Shown in pieces: positions 16,215 through 24,744 of a DNA stretch of 38,176 nucleotides. Location: contig CAIYJU010000049.1 in the NCBI GenBank assembly GCA_903926565.1, positions 1-38,176 of the forward strand. Reading direction: 5' to 3'. The notes under the pieces are model-generated. The model was not told the origin of the DNA and did no database searches. It saw only the letters and a list, made by a program, of their open reading frames with translations. The DNA is from an uncultured Bacteroidales bacterium. GTDB taxonomy: Bacteria; Bacteroidota; Bacteroidia; Bacteroidales; FEN-979. Each line of letters begins with the position of its first letter. Within the stretch, counting starts at the first letter, position 1. Made by a program: the position numbers and the translations under genes.

Positions 16215-17858
16215 ATGTCTAGAATTGGCCTGGCAGTTCATGAGTTGGGCCGTGCCCGCGAGATTATCGGCATTGTTGTCAAATATGGCCTGAGCGAATG
16301 GGTAACAAATTCCGGATTGGGCAAGTTGCTTGTCTCGAAGAAACGCCTGGCCCGGATTGAGCGATACAACCAATGGGAACGAATCAGGATGGCGGTTGAG
16401 GAGCTGGGCCCTACCTTTATCAAATTCGGTCAGATCCTTGCCGACCGGCCTGATATTGTGCCTGAAGAGTTGCGTGAACAGTTGAGAAAACTGCAGGATG
16501 AAGCCCAGCCTATGCCAGATGATTTGGCGATCAGGGAGATTGAGAAAGAACTTGGCAGGCAGGTGGGAGAAATTTTCAGGGAATTTGACACCTGCAGGCT
16601 TGCCTCAGCTTCCATGGCTCAGACCTACCGGGCTGTTTTGCTCAACGGAGAGGAGGTATGCGTCAAGATTCAACGCCCAGGGATCGATAAAAAAATTGAA
16701 CTCGACCTGAACCTGATGAATTTCTTTGCATCAAGGATGCAAAGGCATAACCCCGAAATGGAGGCCATCAACCTTACCGGAGTGGTGAAGGAATTCGGAA
16801 AGACCATAAAAAAGGAACTCGATTTTCATCATGAGGCAGCAAATATTGTCAGGTTCAGCTATTGTTTTGCAGCTGATCCCGATATCAAGGTTCCAAAGGT
16901 TTATGCACAATATACGACGAAACGGATACTGATTGAGGAGTTTATCAGGGGAACCAAAGTCAGCAACCTTGAAAATTTACTTGCATTGGGTTATGACCCC
17001 AAAGTCCTGGCACGCAAGGCCATGAGACTTGTTTTCGATCAGATTTTTACCCATGGTTTTTTTCATGCCGATCCCCATCCGGGGAATATTTTTGTGATGC
17101 AGGGTGAAATTATCTCCTTCATCGACTTCGGAATGATGGGTTCACTGCGGCCGGAACATCTTCAGTTCCTGGGAAAATATGTGCTTGGATACATCGACCG
17201 CGATCCGCATGCCATGGCCGAAGCATTGTTGATGGTTTCCGGAACCCGTAATTTTGCCCGGCTCAGGGATCTTGAATTTCAGATTGGCGACATGCTTGCC
17301 CATTACAAACATCTCAGCATCGATGAGATGGATTTTAGCAAAGTAATGAATGAATCAGTGGATATTCTCATTCATTACGGGCTGCGTATCCCGGCCGGCA
17401 TTTATCTCCTGGTCAAAGCCCTGATGGAAATCGAAAGGGTAGCAGTTGCGCTTTATCCCGGAATCGATTTTGCCCATGAGATGCAACCTTATGCCATTGA
17501 ACTCATTGCCCGCCAGTACAATCCCAAACAGATCGCGGCAGAAGTCTTTGATTCGCTGAAGGAGTATTATAAACTGCTGAAGGAGCTACCGGCCGACCTG
17601 AATGAGATTATCTATAAAATCAAGGAGGGCCGGTTTAAGACGCAGATTGAAGTCAGGGGACTGGAGCCCCTTTCTGAACACCTTGACATATCCAGTACCC
17701 GCGTTTCCATCGCCATTGTTCTGGCCGCACTGATTATCGGGGCCTCAATTATTTCTCAATGGGAACAAACACGCTGGATTGGCGCAATTGTGTTTTGTAT
17801 CGCAGGATTATTCGGATTCTGGCTGCTGGTGAAATTGTTCCGGCGGAATAAATTTTAA
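16215..17858 (+). CDS. ABC1/UbiB/AarF-family atypical kinase
   Basis: The 547-residue protein has all hallmark motifs of the ABC1 family. These are KFGQ (Lys70-Gln73) in an N-terminal KxGQ helix, an alanine-rich nucleotide loop LASASMAQTYRA in place of the kinase G-loop, VKIQRPG with the catalytic-site lysine, EFIRGTKV, FFHADPHPGN and FIDFGMMG. Two hydrophobic helices close the C-terminus (about 492-511 and 518-538) and should anchor it in the inner membrane. Family members support isoprenoid quinone synthesis or lipid homeostasis. The GTG at 16209, two codons upstream, is an alternative start. The gene follows the phasin-like gene after 27 bases and converges with pheS. Confidence 0.9.
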   Translation: MSRIGLAVHELGRAREIIGIVVKYGLSEWVTNSGLGKLLVSKKRLARIERYNQWERIRMAVEELGPTFIKFGQILADRPDIVPEELREQLRKLQDEAQPMPDDLAIREIEKELGRQVGEIFREFDTCRLASASMAQTYRAVLLNGEEVCVKIQRPGIDKKIELDLNLMNFFASRMQRHNPEMEAINLTGVVKEFGKTIKKELDFHHEAANIVRFSYCFAADPDIKVPKVYAQYTTKRILIEEFIRGTKVSNLENLLALGYDPKVLARKAMRLVFDQIFTHGFFHADPHPGNIFVMQGEIISFIDFGMMGSLRPEHLQFLGKYVLGYIDRDPHAMAEALLMVSGTRNFARLRDLEFQIGDMLAHYKHLSIDEMDFSKVMNESVDILIHYGLRIPAGIYLLVKALMEIERVAVALYPGIDFAHEMQPYAIELIARQYNPKQIAAEVFDSLKEYYKLLKELPADLNEIIYKIKEGRFKTQIEVRGLEPLSEHLDISSTRVSIAIVLAALIIGASIISQWEQTRWIGAIVFCIAGLFGFWLLVKLFRRNKF

Positions 17859-17870
17859 CCGGGATACGTA

Positions 17871-18890
17871 TTAAAACGCCCCGGAAAATTGCCGTAAAAA
17901 CCGTACGTCATTTTCGAAAAACAACCGCAGGTCTTTGATCTGGTATTTTAGCATGGTGATTCGTTCAATGCCCATCCCGAATGCAAAACCGGTATATATC
18001 TGACTGTCGATACCGCAATTTTCAAGGGCATTCGGATCTACCATGCCACAGCCGAGAATTTCCACCCAGCCGGTATATTTGCAGATATTGCACCCGACTC
18101 CACCGCAAATGTTGCAGCTAACATCCATCTCCCCTGATGGTTCGGTAAACGGGAAATAGGAGGGACGAAGTCTTATCTTTGTGTTTTCTCCGAACATCTC
18201 CTTTGCAAAGTACATCAACGTCTGCTTCAGGTCGGCAAAAGAGACATGCTTGTCGATATATAAACCTTCGACCTGGTGAAAAATGCAGTGAGCACGCGCT
18301 GAAATAGCTTCATTTCTGAAAACGCGTCCGGGAAAGACCATCCGGATCGGGGGTTTGGTCGTCTCCATCGTCCTGATCTGAATCGAAGAAGTATGCGTGC
18401 GCAGCAGGATGTCGGGATTTGTGGCAATGAAAAACGTATCCTGCATATCCCTGGCAGGATGGTCAGCCGTAAAGTTGAGCGCAGAAAAGTTGTGCCAGTC
18501 ATCTTCAATTTCCGGGCCGTCAGCTACTGTAAAGCCAATCCGGCTAAAAATCTCGTTGATCTGATTCCTGACAATGGATAAGGGATGCCTCGATCCCGGC
18601 TGGAAGAAAGCCGGCCGCGATGGATCCTGATTTTCTGACAATGTGGTTTCTTCTGTATCAAAACCCGATTTGAGTTCGTCAATCTTCTGGTTTGCCGTGT
18701 TTTTCAGCTCGTTAAGCAACTGTCCGACTTCACGTTTCTTCTCCGAAGCAACACTCTTGAAATCATCGAATAACGCAGAAACCAGCCCCTTTTTGCTGAG
18801 GTATTTCAAACGTAGCTGTTCAACCTCTTCCAGGCTGCCGGCTTTTAAGGATTCGACTTCTGCAACCAACTGATCAATCCGGTCTTTCAT
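17871..18890 (-). CDS. pheS: Phenylalanyl-tRNA synthetase alpha subunit
   Basis: This class II synthetase subunit (339 residues) pairs with PheT to charge tRNA-Phe. It has the N-terminal coiled-coil region (about 1-90), motif 2 FRNEAISARAHCIFHQVEG, and motif 3 GFAFGMGIERITMLKY near the C-terminus. An inserted CNICGGVGCNICKYTGW with four cysteines sits before LGCGMVDPN, as in many bacterial PheS. Two ATGs are possible. AAGGAG directly abuts the first (18896) but lies six bases before the second (18890), so the second is chosen. pheT is not adjacent. The gene converges with the ABC1 gene, 12 bases apart. Confidence 0.96.
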   Translation of the reverse strand: MKDRIDQLVAEVESLKAGSLEEVEQLRLKYLSKKGLVSALFDDFKSVASEKKREVGQLLNELKNTANQKIDELKSGFDTEETTLSENQDPSRPAFFQPGSRHPLSIVRNQINEIFSRIGFTVADGPEIEDDWHNFSALNFTADHPARDMQDTFFIATNPDILLRTHTSSIQIRTMETTKPPIRMVFPGRVFRNEAISARAHCIFHQVEGLYIDKHVSFADLKQTLMYFAKEMFGENTKIRLRPSYFPFTEPSGEMDVSCNICGGVGCNICKYTGWVEILGCGMVDPNALENCGIDSQIYTGFAFGMGIERITMLKYQIKDLRLFFENDVRFLRQFSGAF

Positions 18891-18914
18891 TAACATCTCC
18901 TTCCATCAAGGTCA

Positions 18915-18959
18915 ATTCCAAACGTTTAATGTCAGAACCTGGCATTAAACGTTTGGAAT
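18915..18959 (-). terminator. 17-bp perfect inverted repeat between the cyclophilin gene and pheS
   Basis: The arm ATTCCAAACGTTTAATG (18915-18931) is exactly mirrored at 18943-18959 around an 11-base loop. It begins 8 bases after the stop of the cyclophilin gene and ends 24 bases before the pheS start. No T-run is present. Transcription end, attenuation of pheS or mRNA protection are all possible. Confidence 0.6.
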
Positions 18960-18967
18960 GCCGTGTC

Positions 18968-19552
18968 TTATTCAACAATCTTAATCGTCATCTTCACATC
19001 CTTCACCGGGCGGTCAGATGATCCTTTTTCAACAGCAGCGATCTTGTCAATAACTGTTAATCCATCGGTAATCTGGCCGTAAACAGTATACTCATTGTCA
19101 AGGAAATGTGCGCCGTTTTCCGGGTGAACAATATAAAACTGGGAACCGGATGAAGCTTTCTGCGGATTTGATGGTCCGCCCGTTCTTGCAGCTGCAAGAG
19201 CCCCCCTGTTATGCTTGAGTGAAGGAACGAACTCAGCAGGAACGGTATAGCCGGGACCGCCCATACCCAAAGGCTGACCGGGTTTTGCATTTTTTGAATC
19301 GGGATCGCCGCCCTGGATCATAAATCCGCTGATGACGCGGTGAAATAACAACCCATCATAATAGCCGGCTTTGACCAGTTTTACAAAATTGTCGCGATGC
19401 TTCGGGGTTTCATTATAGAGCATGCCCGTCATGTCACCAAAATCGGTGTGAATTACAAATTTTACCACTTTTTCGTTGGTTTTAGTTTGAGAAATAGATG
19501 AAAGATTGAACATAAATACAATTGCCAGAATGGCGAAAATGGTTCTTTTCAT
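18968..19552 (-). CDS. Exported cyclophilin-type peptidyl-prolyl isomerase
   Basis: This 194-residue protein starts with a signal peptide (MKRTIFAILAIVFMFNLSSIS), so it acts in the periplasm. The cyclophilin fold follows, with the catalytic arginine in FHRVISGFMIQGGD, the AAARTGGPSNPQKASSGSQF stretch matching the active-site strands, and LDNEYTVYGQITDG near the C-terminus. It catalyses cis-trans isomerisation of Xaa-Pro bonds in exported proteins. A TATTTTTG box lies at 19573-19580. The perfect inverted repeat after its stop separates it from pheS. Confidence 0.92.
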   Translation of the reverse strand: MKRTIFAILAIVFMFNLSSISQTKTNEKVVKFVIHTDFGDMTGMLYNETPKHRDNFVKLVKAGYYDGLLFHRVISGFMIQGGDPDSKNAKPGQPLGMGGPGYTVPAEFVPSLKHNRGALAAARTGGPSNPQKASSGSQFYIVHPENGAHFLDNEYTVYGQITDGLTVIDKIAAVEKGSSDRPVKDVKMTIKIVE

Positions 19553-19572
19553 AGTTATGGTTTTTTGGTTTG

Positions 19573-19580
19573 CAAAAATA
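19573..19580 (-). promoter_or_regulatory. -7 box TATTTTTG for the cyclophilin gene
   Basis: A full match to TAnnTTTG on the minus strand, 20 bases before the ATG. No clear TTG is found at the usual distance. Confidence 0.45.
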
Positions 19581-19606
19581 CATATAAATTCCTTAATTGC
19601 CTCTTT

Positions 19607-20182
19607 TCAGGTACTTGTCTTCTCAATATAACATCTTCTGCAAAGCGGCTCATACGAATCCATCTCCCCGAGCATCACCAGGTGGTCGTCTTTAACCATT
19701 CGATGGGTGTAGTGGGCCAGGTCGCCGCAATTCATGCAAATGGCGTGAACCTTTGTAACATCTTCGGCAACTGCAATCAGGGCAGGCATCGGGCCGAACG
19801 GTTTGCCGAGATAGTCCATGTCAAGACCCGCAATGATCACCCGGATGCCGCTGTTGGCAAGCTGGTTGCACACTGCCGGCAATTCGCTGTCGAAAAACTG
19901 GGCTTCATCGATGCCAACCACGTTCACATCATTGGTCAATAGCAGGATTTGTGAGGCCGATTGTACCGGGGTTGACATGATGGCATTTTCATCATGCGAA
20001 ACCACCTGGATGTCATCGTACCGCTTGTCGATCTCAGGCTTGAAAATCTCCACTTTCTGCCGGGCGATTTTAGCCCGTTTCAATCGACGGATCAGCTCTT
20101 CAGTTTTTCCTGAAAACATTGACCCACAGATCACTTCGATCCAGCCAAGACGATTTAAGGGATTATTTTTTTCAATATGCAT
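19607..20182 (-). CDS. tdk: Thymidine kinase
   Basis: This 191-residue type II thymidine kinase phosphorylates thymidine for the dTTP salvage pathway. The P-loop [11 protein letters not shown] lies at residues 20-30, and [11 protein letters not shown] carries the catalytic glutamate. The lasso/zinc region is seen as CMNCG and, near the end, CRRC. Length is normal. The gene is monocistronic, with a consensus promoter 43 bases upstream, and is divergent from the gene of unknown function at 20321. Confidence 0.95.
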   Translation of the reverse strand: MHIEKNNPLNRLGWIEVICGSMFSGKTEELIRRLKRAKIARQKVEIFKPEIDKRYDDIQVVSHDENAIMSTPVQSASQILLLTNDVNVVGIDEAQFFDSELPAVCNQLANSGIRVIIAGLDMDYLGKPFGPMPALIAVAEDVTKVHAICMNCGDLAHYTHRMVKDDHLVMLGEMDSYEPLCRRCYIEKTST

Positions 20183-20224
20183 TCAGGAGGGTAATATTTT
20201 GTATTTTTATAGCTGAATTTGTTA

Positions 20225-20255
20225 CAAAAGTAAGCTTTTCTGCGTATTTCACAAA
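20225..20255 (-). promoter_or_regulatory. Consensus promoter for tdk
   Basis: On the minus strand TTTG (20255-20252), exactly 19 bases, then TACTTTTG (20232-20225) match both consensus elements. Expected leader length is about 35 bases. Confidence 0.75.
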
Positions 20256-20277
20256 CTCAAAAAGCCGGAGCGGCTTT

Positions 20278-20328
20278 ATGGCAAAATCGAAGCATCCGCC
20301 ATCCGGGGAAAAAGAACATCATGAATAA
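20278..20328 (+). other. Possible 16-codon upstream reading frame
   Basis: ATG at 20278 opens the frame MAKSKHPPSGEKEHHE, which ends at a TAA inside the second and third codons of the next gene (its ATG is at 20321). A small hairpin AAAGCCG-GAG-CGGCTTT lies directly before it. The overlap would allow translational coupling, but a frame this short may be chance. Confidence 0.25.
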
Positions 20329-21013
20329 AGAGATCGTTAAAGATGAGATAAAATGGCTGCTTGAGGCCATCAATGAACAATTTGAGGCCATTCACGCCCA
20401 CGGGGAAAAGATCCCCCAGATTGAATTTGATATCCTGATGGATAATGTTCGGAAATTTTATGAAAGCATGAATTTGCTGCAGCGTGCCAACGACCCTAAT
20501 CTTTATCCGGACTGCAAGATTAAATCACAGGAAATCCCTGTGGCTGAAACAACTGTTGCAATGCCGGAAGTTCGACATGAAACAGACTCCGCCCCTGTGC
20601 TGCAGGATAAAGTGCAGTTCAGACCGGCCGCTCCTCCCCCGGTGAGGCAGGAGGCAAATGTGGCATCAAAAAAAACCACCAGACCACCGGAGATAGATCT
20701 CTTTGCCTCTGATGAACCTGCCTTCAGCATCAAACTTAAAGAAGCACGTGATAAATCGCTTGGGCCGAAGTTCCCGTCTGACAGAATCGAAAACCTGAAA
20801 ACGGCCATCACAATCAACGAAAAGTTTATGTTCATCAATGAACTTTTTGATGGCAACCTCCGCGAATACAATGAAACCGTTGAAACGCTGAATGGTTTCA
20901 AAACGCTGGATCAGGCTGCTGACTATCTTGACCTGATGCGCAAAAAAAACTTCTGGAACACGGGCTCCAATGCATTTAAAAAACTCACTGAGCTCGTTGA
21001 GCGCCGGTTCTAA
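20321..21013 (+). CDS. Conserved protein of unknown function
   Basis: This 230-residue, probably cytoplasmic protein has three parts: an N-terminal helical region (1-60), a low-complexity proline/alanine-rich linker (about 75-125), and a conserved C-terminal domain (about 135-230). The C-terminal domain contains TAITINEKFMFINELFDGN and an LREYNETVETLNGFKTL stretch. I recognise this C-terminal pattern as recurrent in Bacteroidales proteins without assigned function. No catalytic motif or membrane helix is seen. It lies between tdk (divergent) and the AsmA-like gene, which begins 18 bases downstream and probably shares its transcript. Confidence 0.75.
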   Translation: MNKEIVKDEIKWLLEAINEQFEAIHAHGEKIPQIEFDILMDNVRKFYESMNLLQRANDPNLYPDCKIKSQEIPVAETTVAMPEVRHETDSAPVLQDKVQFRPAAPPPVRQEANVASKKTTRPPEIDLFASDEPAFSIKLKEARDKSLGPKFPSDRIENLKTAITINEKFMFINELFDGNLREYNETVETLNGFKTLDQAADYLDLMRKKNFWNTGSNAFKKLTELVERRF

Positions 21014-21031
21014 CTTATTCAAACCCCTTGT

Positions 21032-23923
21032 ATGAAAAAAGCCATCAAAATATCAGGGGTGATTTCCCTCACCATCCTGCTGCTCCTTATAATTACTCCG
21101 TTTATATTCCAGGACAGGATCAAACAGGAGGTTAAAAACCTGGCCAATAAGACCTTGAAAAGTGAACTGAATTTTTCAGAGATGCACCTCTCCTTTTTCA
21201 GCCACTTTCCAAACCTCAGCCTCACCTTAACCAATTTTTCAATAAAATCCTCAATACCGTTTGACAGGGATCCCCTGATTAGTGCCAAAGAAATTGCCTT
21301 CGGGGTTGATGTGAAAAGCTTGTTTGGAAAAACCATCAGGATCACCCGGATCTATTTTAACAAGGCAGATATTAACATCAGATACAACGATAAAGGTGCC
21401 GCCAATTATGATATTTACCAGCCAAAAGATACAACGTCAGCGGAACAGGATACAACAACATCCGGCGCTGAGCTTAACATTGAACACATCATTTTTAAGA
21501 ACTGCCGGCTGGTCTATGCCGACCCTACCCTCCCGGTGGAGGTGATTGCCAAAGGGTTAAACTATTCGGGAACCAGCAGCATCACCAGCGACTTCTTCAA
21601 CCTTACCTCGGAGGTGAAGATCGATTCACTCGATGTGACATTTGATCACCGGAAATATATTGATGCGAAGCCTGTAACCGCAAAATTGAACACCAAAATC
21701 AACAGCAGGGACTTATCTGTGAATTTTGAAAAGAACGACCTTAAGATTAAGGATATTCCCCTTCAGTTTACCGGGAAATTTAATTTCGAAAAGAATGGCT
21801 ACCAGGTTAATCTCAACTTCCTCTCTGTCATGGAAAAGGAGTTCCTCAGCGCCAGGTTCAAAATCAGGCAGTCGGAAACATTATGGCTTTTTGCAAAAGT
21901 TAATGCAAGCATCGACCTGGGAAAATGGTCAAAAGCCCTCGATGTTCAGGCTGTGGCATTAAAGGGCCTCTATGAACTCAACCTCAATGCCGAAGGATCC
22001 TACCTCACCGGACCTGTGAAAAAAGGCATCCGGAATGAAACTGACACGGTCATTACCAGCATACCAAAATTCGAGCTGATGACTAAGCTCACCGGAGGGT
22101 ATCTCAAGTATTCCGGTTTGCCCCAGTCACTTAACAACATTAATTTTTCACTCAATGCATCATGCCCGGACAACAACTATCAGAATATCAATGTTCAGCT
22201 TGAGAATCTTCATGCAATCTTTCTGAAGAATGAGATAAAGGGATTTTTCAGGATGAAGAACATGAAAGATTTTCCGGTTGAAGCAAGCCTTCTGGGTAGT
22301 TGTAACCTTGCAGAACTTAAAGACGTTGTGCCGGTCGACAGCCTTACCCTGGCCGGGATTCTGTTCATGGACGTTAAAGTGAACGGGAACTACGCTCCGG
22401 AAAAAAAGTTGTTCCCGGTTACCACAGCGCTTATCAGCTTGCATGACGGCGTTGTGCAGACAAAATATTATCCTCATCCCCTGGAGAAAATGGAGATGGT
22501 GGCGGAAATTAAAAACAACACCGGGACCATGAAAGGACTGGTAGTCAGCCTGAAACCAATTGCGTTTATGTTTGAAGGCAAACCATTTACAATTACTGCC
22601 GCATTGGAGAATTTTGATGACCTTCATTACAATGTACAGTCGAAAGGTGTGATAGATCTGGGCAGGGTATACAAGGTGTTTTCACAAAAGGGTCTGGACC
22701 TCGACGGCTACATTGAAACCGACCTTTCACTTCAGGGAAAGCAGAGCGATGCCACATCAGGCCGCTATGCAAGCCTGAAGAACAGCGGCACACTGAAATT
22801 GCGAAATATCGCAGCCACCTCTGCAGATTACCCGAAACCATTCATTGTTAAAACGGGTGATTTCAGGTTTGACCAGGATAAAATATGGTTTGATAATTTC
22901 CTGGCAACTTATGGTGCATCTGATTTCCGGCTGAAAGGCTTCATGAAGAACACAATTAACTATGCCCTGTCGCAGGGAGGAACCCTCACCGGCGATTTTC
23001 AACTGAACTCCGACCTTATCAATGTCGATGAATTCATGGCATTCGCCCCTGCAGGCGCCCCCCCGGCCGTTGCCTCCCCTGTGGAGACAGGGGTTGTTAT
23101 CATTCCCCGCGATCTCGACATCAATTTCAGGGCCGATGTAAAGAACACCTCTCTGCAAGGACTTGGTATCAAGGATCTTCATGGAGAAATAAACATGAAA
23201 GAAGGAATTCTGGTTCTCAAAAATGCAACACTTAACCTGATCGGCTGCAAAGTTTCCATGGATGCCACTTATGGTAGTGTGACCCCTTTTAAAGGGTTTT
23301 TTGACTTTCATATCAAAGCCGATGATTTCGACATCAAAAGGGCATACAACGAAATTGCAATGATCCGTGAAATGGCTCCGTCTGCAGGGAAAGCCGAAGG
23401 GATCGTTTCAATGGATTACACCGTAAAAGGAATGCTGGGTGCCGACATGTTCCCGGTATTGCCTTCCCTGGCAGGCGGGGGAGTTTTCTCCATTAAAAAA
23501 GTGAAAGTTTATGGACTCAAACTCTTTAACGACATAAGCAAAGGCACGCAGAAAGAGGGGATCAGCAACCCGGACATGTCGAAGGTCGATATCAAATCAA
23601 CAATAAAAAATAACACAGTTACCCTTGAGCAATTCAAGTTTAAGGTGAAAGGAATCCGGGTGAGAATTTCGGGTACGACCACTTTCGACAACAAATTGAA
23701 CATGAAAATCCGGCTTGGCATGGGCCCCATGGGCATTATCGGGATTCCCATGAAGATTACCGGAACCGCGGACACCCCGATAATTAAATATGGCAAGGGT
23801 AAAGATTCGGATGACCTTAAGGAATCAGATTACACCGATGAGCTCCCAAAGGAGATGCTCGACCGGATAAAAAATGCAAAGGAGGATGCAGGAGATGAAG
23901 ATCCTGAACCCGGAAATAAGTAA
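21032..23923 (+). CDS. AsmA-family membrane-anchored protein
   Basis: The 963-residue protein has one N-terminal transmembrane helix (about residues 6-27) and a long periplasmic beta-rich part. The N-terminal block KTLKSELNFSEMHLSFFSHFPNLSL and the VDVKSLFGKTIRITRIYFNKADINI pattern are typical of AsmA/TamB-like proteins, and the C-terminal AsmA_2-like region holds repeated short strands ending near residue 935. Such proteins form bridges that carry phospholipids or affect outer-membrane assembly. The very C-terminus is charged and low complexity. It probably shares a transcript with the unknown gene just before it. No outer-membrane partner gene is next to it. Confidence 0.85.
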   Translation: MKKAIKISGVISLTILLLLIITPFIFQDRIKQEVKNLANKTLKSELNFSEMHLSFFSHFPNLSLTLTNFSIKSSIPFDRDPLISAKEIAFGVDVKSLFGKTIRITRIYFNKADINIRYNDKGAANYDIYQPKDTTSAEQDTTTSGAELNIEHIIFKNCRLVYADPTLPVEVIAKGLNYSGTSSITSDFFNLTSEVKIDSLDVTFDHRKYIDAKPVTAKLNTKINSRDLSVNFEKNDLKIKDIPLQFTGKFNFEKNGYQVNLNFLSVMEKEFLSARFKIRQSETLWLFAKVNASIDLGKWSKALDVQAVALKGLYELNLNAEGSYLTGPVKKGIRNETDTVITSIPKFELMTKLTGGYLKYSGLPQSLNNINFSLNASCPDNNYQNINVQLENLHAIFLKNEIKGFFRMKNMKDFPVEASLLGSCNLAELKDVVPVDSLTLAGILFMDVKVNGNYAPEKKLFPVTTALISLHDGVVQTKYYPHPLEKMEMVAEIKNNTGTMKGLVVSLKPIAFMFEGKPFTITAALENFDDLHYNVQSKGVIDLGRVYKVFSQKGLDLDGYIETDLSLQGKQSDATSGRYASLKNSGTLKLRNIAATSADYPKPFIVKTGDFRFDQDKIWFDNFLATYGASDFRLKGFMKNTINYALSQGGTLTGDFQLNSDLINVDEFMAFAPAGAPPAVASPVETGVVIIPRDLDINFRADVKNTSLQGLGIKDLHGEINMKEGILVLKNATLNLIGCKVSMDATYGSVTPFKGFFDFHIKADDFDIKRAYNEIAMIREMAPSAGKAEGIVSMDYTVKGMLGADMFPVLPSLAGGGVFSIKKVKVYGLKLFNDISKGTQKEGISNPDMSKVDIKSTIKNNTVTLEQFKFKVKGIRVRISGTTTFDNKLNMKIRLGMGPMGIIGIPMKITGTADTPIIKYGKGKDSDDLKESDYTDELPKEMLDRIKNAKEDAGDEDPEPGNK

Positions 23924-23972
23924 GATTGAATTTTGGTATGTTTAATATTGACGGCAATGCTTTCATGGACAT

Positions 23973-24026
23973 GACACGTGTCTTATTGTATTAATTTGCA
24001 CGTGTTGATTATTTGTTGTACATTTG
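23973..24026 (+). promoter_or_regulatory. Promoter and paired CACGTG operator of the toxin-antitoxin operon
   Basis: TTG (23996-23998), 20 bases, then TACATTTG (24019-24026) match the Bacteroidota consensus. Two CACGTG palindromes lie 24 bases apart, at 23975-23980 (within GACACGTGTC) and at 23999-24004, the second immediately after the TTG box. Such placement fits autorepression by the antitoxin. The DNA shows the sites; binding is inferred. Confidence 0.6.
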
Positions 24027-24051
24027 CTTTTCTGTTCAATATAGCGTCACC

Positions 24052-24303
24052 ATGAGCACCAAGTTAACCCTGACCCTGGATCAATCAATTATTGAAAGTG
24101 CAAAGTCCTACGCAAAAGGTAAAGGCCGGAGCTTATCAGATATTGTTGAGAATTATTTGAAAACCATTAGCCGGGAACAAACAAAATCTGAAATTGAGAT
24201 CACTCCGGTCGTAAAATCCCTTAGAGGTTCATTTAAGGATCCTGGCGATTTTGACTATAAGAAAGAATTAGCAAAAGGACTGGCTGAAAAATACATGAAA
24301 TGA
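24052..24303 (+). CDS. Antitoxin of DUF6364 type
   Basis: This 83-residue protein starts STKLTLTLDQSIIESAKSYA, a ribbon-helix-helix-like N-terminal strand plus helices, then GRSLSDIVENYLK, as in DUF6364 antitoxins. The C-terminal part (about 45-83) is charged and probably disordered until it wraps around the toxin. The frame extends upstream to 24013 across the promoter, so the ATG at 24052 is the start. The stop overlaps the toxin ATG by four bases (ATGA), ensuring coupled translation. It should neutralise the PIN toxin and repress the operon through the paired CACGTG sites. Confidence 0.85.
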   Translation: MSTKLTLTLDQSIIESAKSYAKGKGRSLSDIVENYLKTISREQTKSEIEITPVVKSLRGSFKDPGDFDYKKELAKGLAEKYMK

Positions 24304-24719
24304 AAAGGGTTTTGATTGATGCCGATGTAATCCTGGATTTTTTCTTTGACAGAAGGCCATTTTCAGAGTATGCAACAATCTTGTTTTCATTATGTGAAGG
24401 GAAAAAAATCAGGGGTTTTGTTACGCCAGTAACATACAGCAATGTTTATTATTTACTGAGACAAACCGCCAGGCATGAAAAAGTGATTGAGAAACTTACG
24501 CTGCTACTGTCGATTACTGATGTTCTGGCAATGGACAAAATGGTTGTATTTCAGGCACTCAATTCCGGGTTTAAAGATTTTGAGGACGCGCTGCAACATT
24601 ACTCCGCTCTTCACCATAAGACCATTGATGCGATAATAACGCGAAATATCAAAGATTACAGGTTGAGTGAAGTTGGGGTTATGACTCCGGAAAACTTCAT
24701 TGCGACTCTGGGTATATAA
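24300..24719 (+). CDS. PIN-domain toxin (VapC-like ribonuclease)
   Basis: The 139-residue protein has a PIN fold. The N-terminal RVLIDADVILDFFFDRRPF supplies two acidic metal ligands (Asp7 and Asp9), FKDFEDALQHYSA supplies the central acidic residues, and IITRNIKDY near residue 115 is the usual late motif. PIN toxins cut RNA, commonly tRNA or rRNA. It is encoded directly after the DUF6364 antitoxin with a four-base overlap. It converges with dusB, 25 bases apart. All key motifs are present, so it is likely active when released. Confidence 0.87.
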   Translation: MKRVLIDADVILDFFFDRRPFSEYATILFSLCEGKKIRGFVTPVTYSNVYYLLRQTARHEKVIEKLTLLLSITDVLAMDKMVVFQALNSGFKDFEDALQHYSALHHKTIDAIITRNIKDYRLSEVGVMTPENFIATLGI

Positions 24720-24744
24720 CAAATGGAAGAAGGCAATGTTTTTG

